From positions 1 to 14,039 of the forward strand of contig JASKZW010000159.1 of the NCBI GenBank assembly GCA_030147425.1: a stretch of DNA of 14,039 nucleotides. The letters are read 5' to 3'. The notes below the pieces were generated by a model, which was given only the letters and a program-made list of their open reading frames with translations, did no database searches and was not told where the DNA came from. This DNA comes from Tissierellales bacterium. GTDB taxonomy: Bacteria > Bacillota_A > Clostridia > Tissierellales > JASKZW01. Position numbers and translations under genes: made by a program. Shown in pieces: positions 12,646 through 14,039 of the stretch (position 1 is its first letter; the number at the start of each line of letters is the position of its first letter).

Positions 12646-14039
12646 ATGAGTTTCAAAGATATTGAAGAACCAAAAATTCGACAGCAGTTCGACAATAAAG
12701 AATCAAAAAACACTGCCAACGAAGGAATGAATAACAACCCAACTCCCCCTCATAACGAAGACCCTAACAAGAAAAAGAAGTTGGTGGGGAAGGTTTTATT
12801 AGGTGTCGGAGGAGCAGCTGGGGTATTAGCGGCAGGAACTTTTGCATATAACACATTGATGGATGATACGTCCGAAAAAGAGCCTGTTGAAGATGAAGAT
12901 GATACCGTGCAATTAGAAGATGAGTTTGATGAAGAAAAAGAAGGGGAGGAGGACGAGGACAAAGAAGAGGAAGAGGAAGAAGAGGAAGAGGAACTCTTTG
13001 ATGATGAAGATGATTTAGTCGCTATTAAAGATGACAGCGGAAACTTTATTTTCGTTGACAAAGAAGACCCTATTGTTAATAACAAAGACAAGAAGGGGAA
13101 GGGCGGTCGTTCAGATTTTGCTCACTTAGATGACATCATTAAAGAAACTGCAAAAGAAAGCACTAAGAAAGATAAAAACGACATTGTCTATAAGAAAGAT
13201 AAAGATGGCGATATTGTGTTTGGGGATGGAGATAAAACAGGTGGCGGGAATGTTGCGGTATTGCCAAAGCCAAAACCGAGTATTCCAAAACCGAAACCAA
13301 GTGTTCCTACCCCTACACCTGAAGAAGATACTGAAGGGGTGGAGGAACTTCCTAATGAAGGAGATGTGGCGGTCAAACCTGATGTGCCAAAGCCAACACC
13401 GACACCAACACCAACACCGACACCAACACCGACACCACCAGTGGAAAAGCCAACAGAGCCGAATAGACCTGTTCAACCACCAGTGGAAAAACCAACAGAG
13501 CCGAATAGACCTGTTCAACCGCCAGTGGAAAAACCAACAGAACCCGAAAAACCAACGCAACCACCTGCGGAAAAACCAACAGAACCTGAAAAACCAACAG
13601 AGCCAGGCGGAGGTGGAGGTGGAGAAGAAAAACCATCCAACCCGTTTGATGACCCTGTTCGCTCTAAAAGTGAAATTGTACACGCAACAAATCAAATGAC
13701 CGATGCACAAAAGTTATTGAACTTAGTAAACGAGTATCGAGCAAAGTACAATTTATCACCTGTTAAAATGAGCAGCGAGCTAATGTATGCAACACACAAG
13801 AAAGCAGAGTATCAATCGAAACATAACGGGAATGCTACATATGTTGATAGCAAAGGAAACACGTGGTCAAACCATAAACTTTCTAATCACTTAGGTATCA
13901 CTCCTGATGGAACAATTCGAGAGGTACATGGAAAAGGTTCAGTGGAATCAATGTTTTCTAAGTGGTTATTGAATGGACAAATGACAGCAAACCTCTTGTC
14001 ACCTGACGTAACAGAATTAGGTTTCTCAAATGTAGATGA
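12646..14039 (+). CDS. Membrane-anchored acidic/proline-rich stalk protein with CAP (SCP/PR1) domain (3' partial)
   Basis: The frame runs from ATG 12646 past the right edge without a stop; 464 complete codons are visible. Order: hydrophilic N-terminus, KKKK and a membrane helix (about 47-68, KVLLGVGGAAGVLAAGTFAY), an acidic stretch (about 76-126) with a run of ten Glu, a linker, Pro-Lys/Thr repeats, four copies of a 14-residue PPVEKPTEP unit (264-319), a Gly-rich hinge, then a CAP-like domain from about 345. CAP features seen are LLNLVNEYRAKYNLSPVKMSSELMYAT, SKHNG, and MFSKWLLNGQMTANLLSPDVTELGFS, matching the usual ending in which the GH of SPGH is here Gly-Gln. Topology puts the CAP domain outside, on a stalk that could span the wall. 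A surface adhesion or wall-interaction role in transfer is inference. AGAGGTG at 12634-12640 supports the start. Confidence 0.85.
   Translation, partial: MSFKDIEEPKIRQQFDNKESKNTANEGMNNNPTPPHNEDPNKKKKLVGKVLLGVGGAAGVLAAGTFAYNTLMDDTSEKEPVEDEDDTVQLEDEFDEEKEGEEDEDKEEEEEEEEEELFDDEDDLVAIKDDSGNFIFVDKEDPIVNNKDKKGKGGRSDFAHLDDIIKETAKESTKKDKNDIVYKKDKDGDIVFGDGDKTGGGNVAVLPKPKPSIPKPKPSVPTPTPEEDTEGVEELPNEGDVAVKPDVPKPTPTPTPTPTPTPTPPVEKPTEPNRPVQPPVEKPTEPNRPVQPPVEKPTEPEKPTQPPAEKPTEPEKPTEPGGGGGGEEKPSNPFDDPVRSKSEIVHATNQMTDAQKLLNLVNEYRAKYNLSPVKMSSELMYATHKKAEYQSKHNGNATYVDSKGNTWSNHKLSNHLGITPDGTIREVHGKGSVESMFSKWLLNGQMTANLLSPDVTELGFSNVD
13435..13602 (+). repeat. Four in-frame 42-bp repeats in the stalk
   Basis: Units at 13435-13476, 13477-13518, 13519-13560 and 13561-13602 encode PPVEKPTEPNRPVQ twice, then PPVEKPTEPEKPTQ and PPAEKPTEPEKPTE. 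The first two are nearly identical in DNA, which suggests recent duplication. A Thr-Pro stretch built of 6-bp ACACCR steps precedes them. Confidence 0.9.

Noticed and set aside
13435..13602. Regular repeats as a CRISPR array
   Set aside because: The 42-bp units are contiguous, in frame and code for proline-rich protein; there are no unique spacers.
13126..13710. Long open frames on both strands over the stalk repeats, rich in Trp/Cys or Gln/Asn
   Set aside because: They are other-frame readings of the low-complexity proline repeats in the CAP-domain gene.

Overview
The window looks like part of a large conjugative plasmid or integrative element of a Bacillota host, most likely a Bacillaceae relative. 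The DNA is AT-rich, genes carry strong AAAGGAG-type ribosome sites with some GTG starts, proteins are Lys/Glu-rich, and transcription units end in hairpin-plus-T-run terminators. All genes lie on the + strand. The species cannot be named from this sequence. No rRNA, tRNA, CRISPR array or insertion sequence was seen.

Layout, left to right. (1) 1-1041: the end of a C5-cytosine-methyltransferase-like gene whose catalytic motifs IV and VI and motif X are degenerate. (2) 1088-2700: a SecE-like protein and a divergent SecY, so an accessory Sec channel pair, then a terminator. (3) 2773-3555: a membrane-anchored ResA/TlpA-type thioredoxin with a CEPC active site; the preceding terminator ends directly against its ribosome site. 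(4) 3884-5245: a CHC2 zinc-finger primase-like protein with a Toprim-like C-terminal domain. (5) 5377-8829: an unknown single-pass membrane protein and a TraG/VirD4 coupling ATPase. (6) 9082-12106: a replication-relaxation family protein and a pseudo-receiver/membrane/helical-repeat protein. (7) 12107-12645: a long structured non-coding leader. (8) 12646 to the right edge: a membrane-anchored protein with acidic and proline-rich stalk and a CAP domain, cut by the window end.

Five transcription units start with a shared promoter design: G(A/G)ATA(A/T), then exactly 17 bases, then TATA(A/C)T. In four of them the 5 bases before the -10 are CGACC or CATCC. Most units end in an intrinsic terminator, so the region behaves as a regulon. 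The genes fit a DNA-transfer module (coupling ATPase, replication-relaxation protein, primase, anchored surface proteins) that carries its own SecYE and an extracytoplasmic thiol-disulfide protein, perhaps to insert or fold its envelope components.

Two DNA-level signals cut across genes: the promoter motif above, and the GC-rich octamer CGCAGCGG, found 10 times (6 on +, 4 on -) in all three codon phases and between genes, where about 0.1 is expected by chance.
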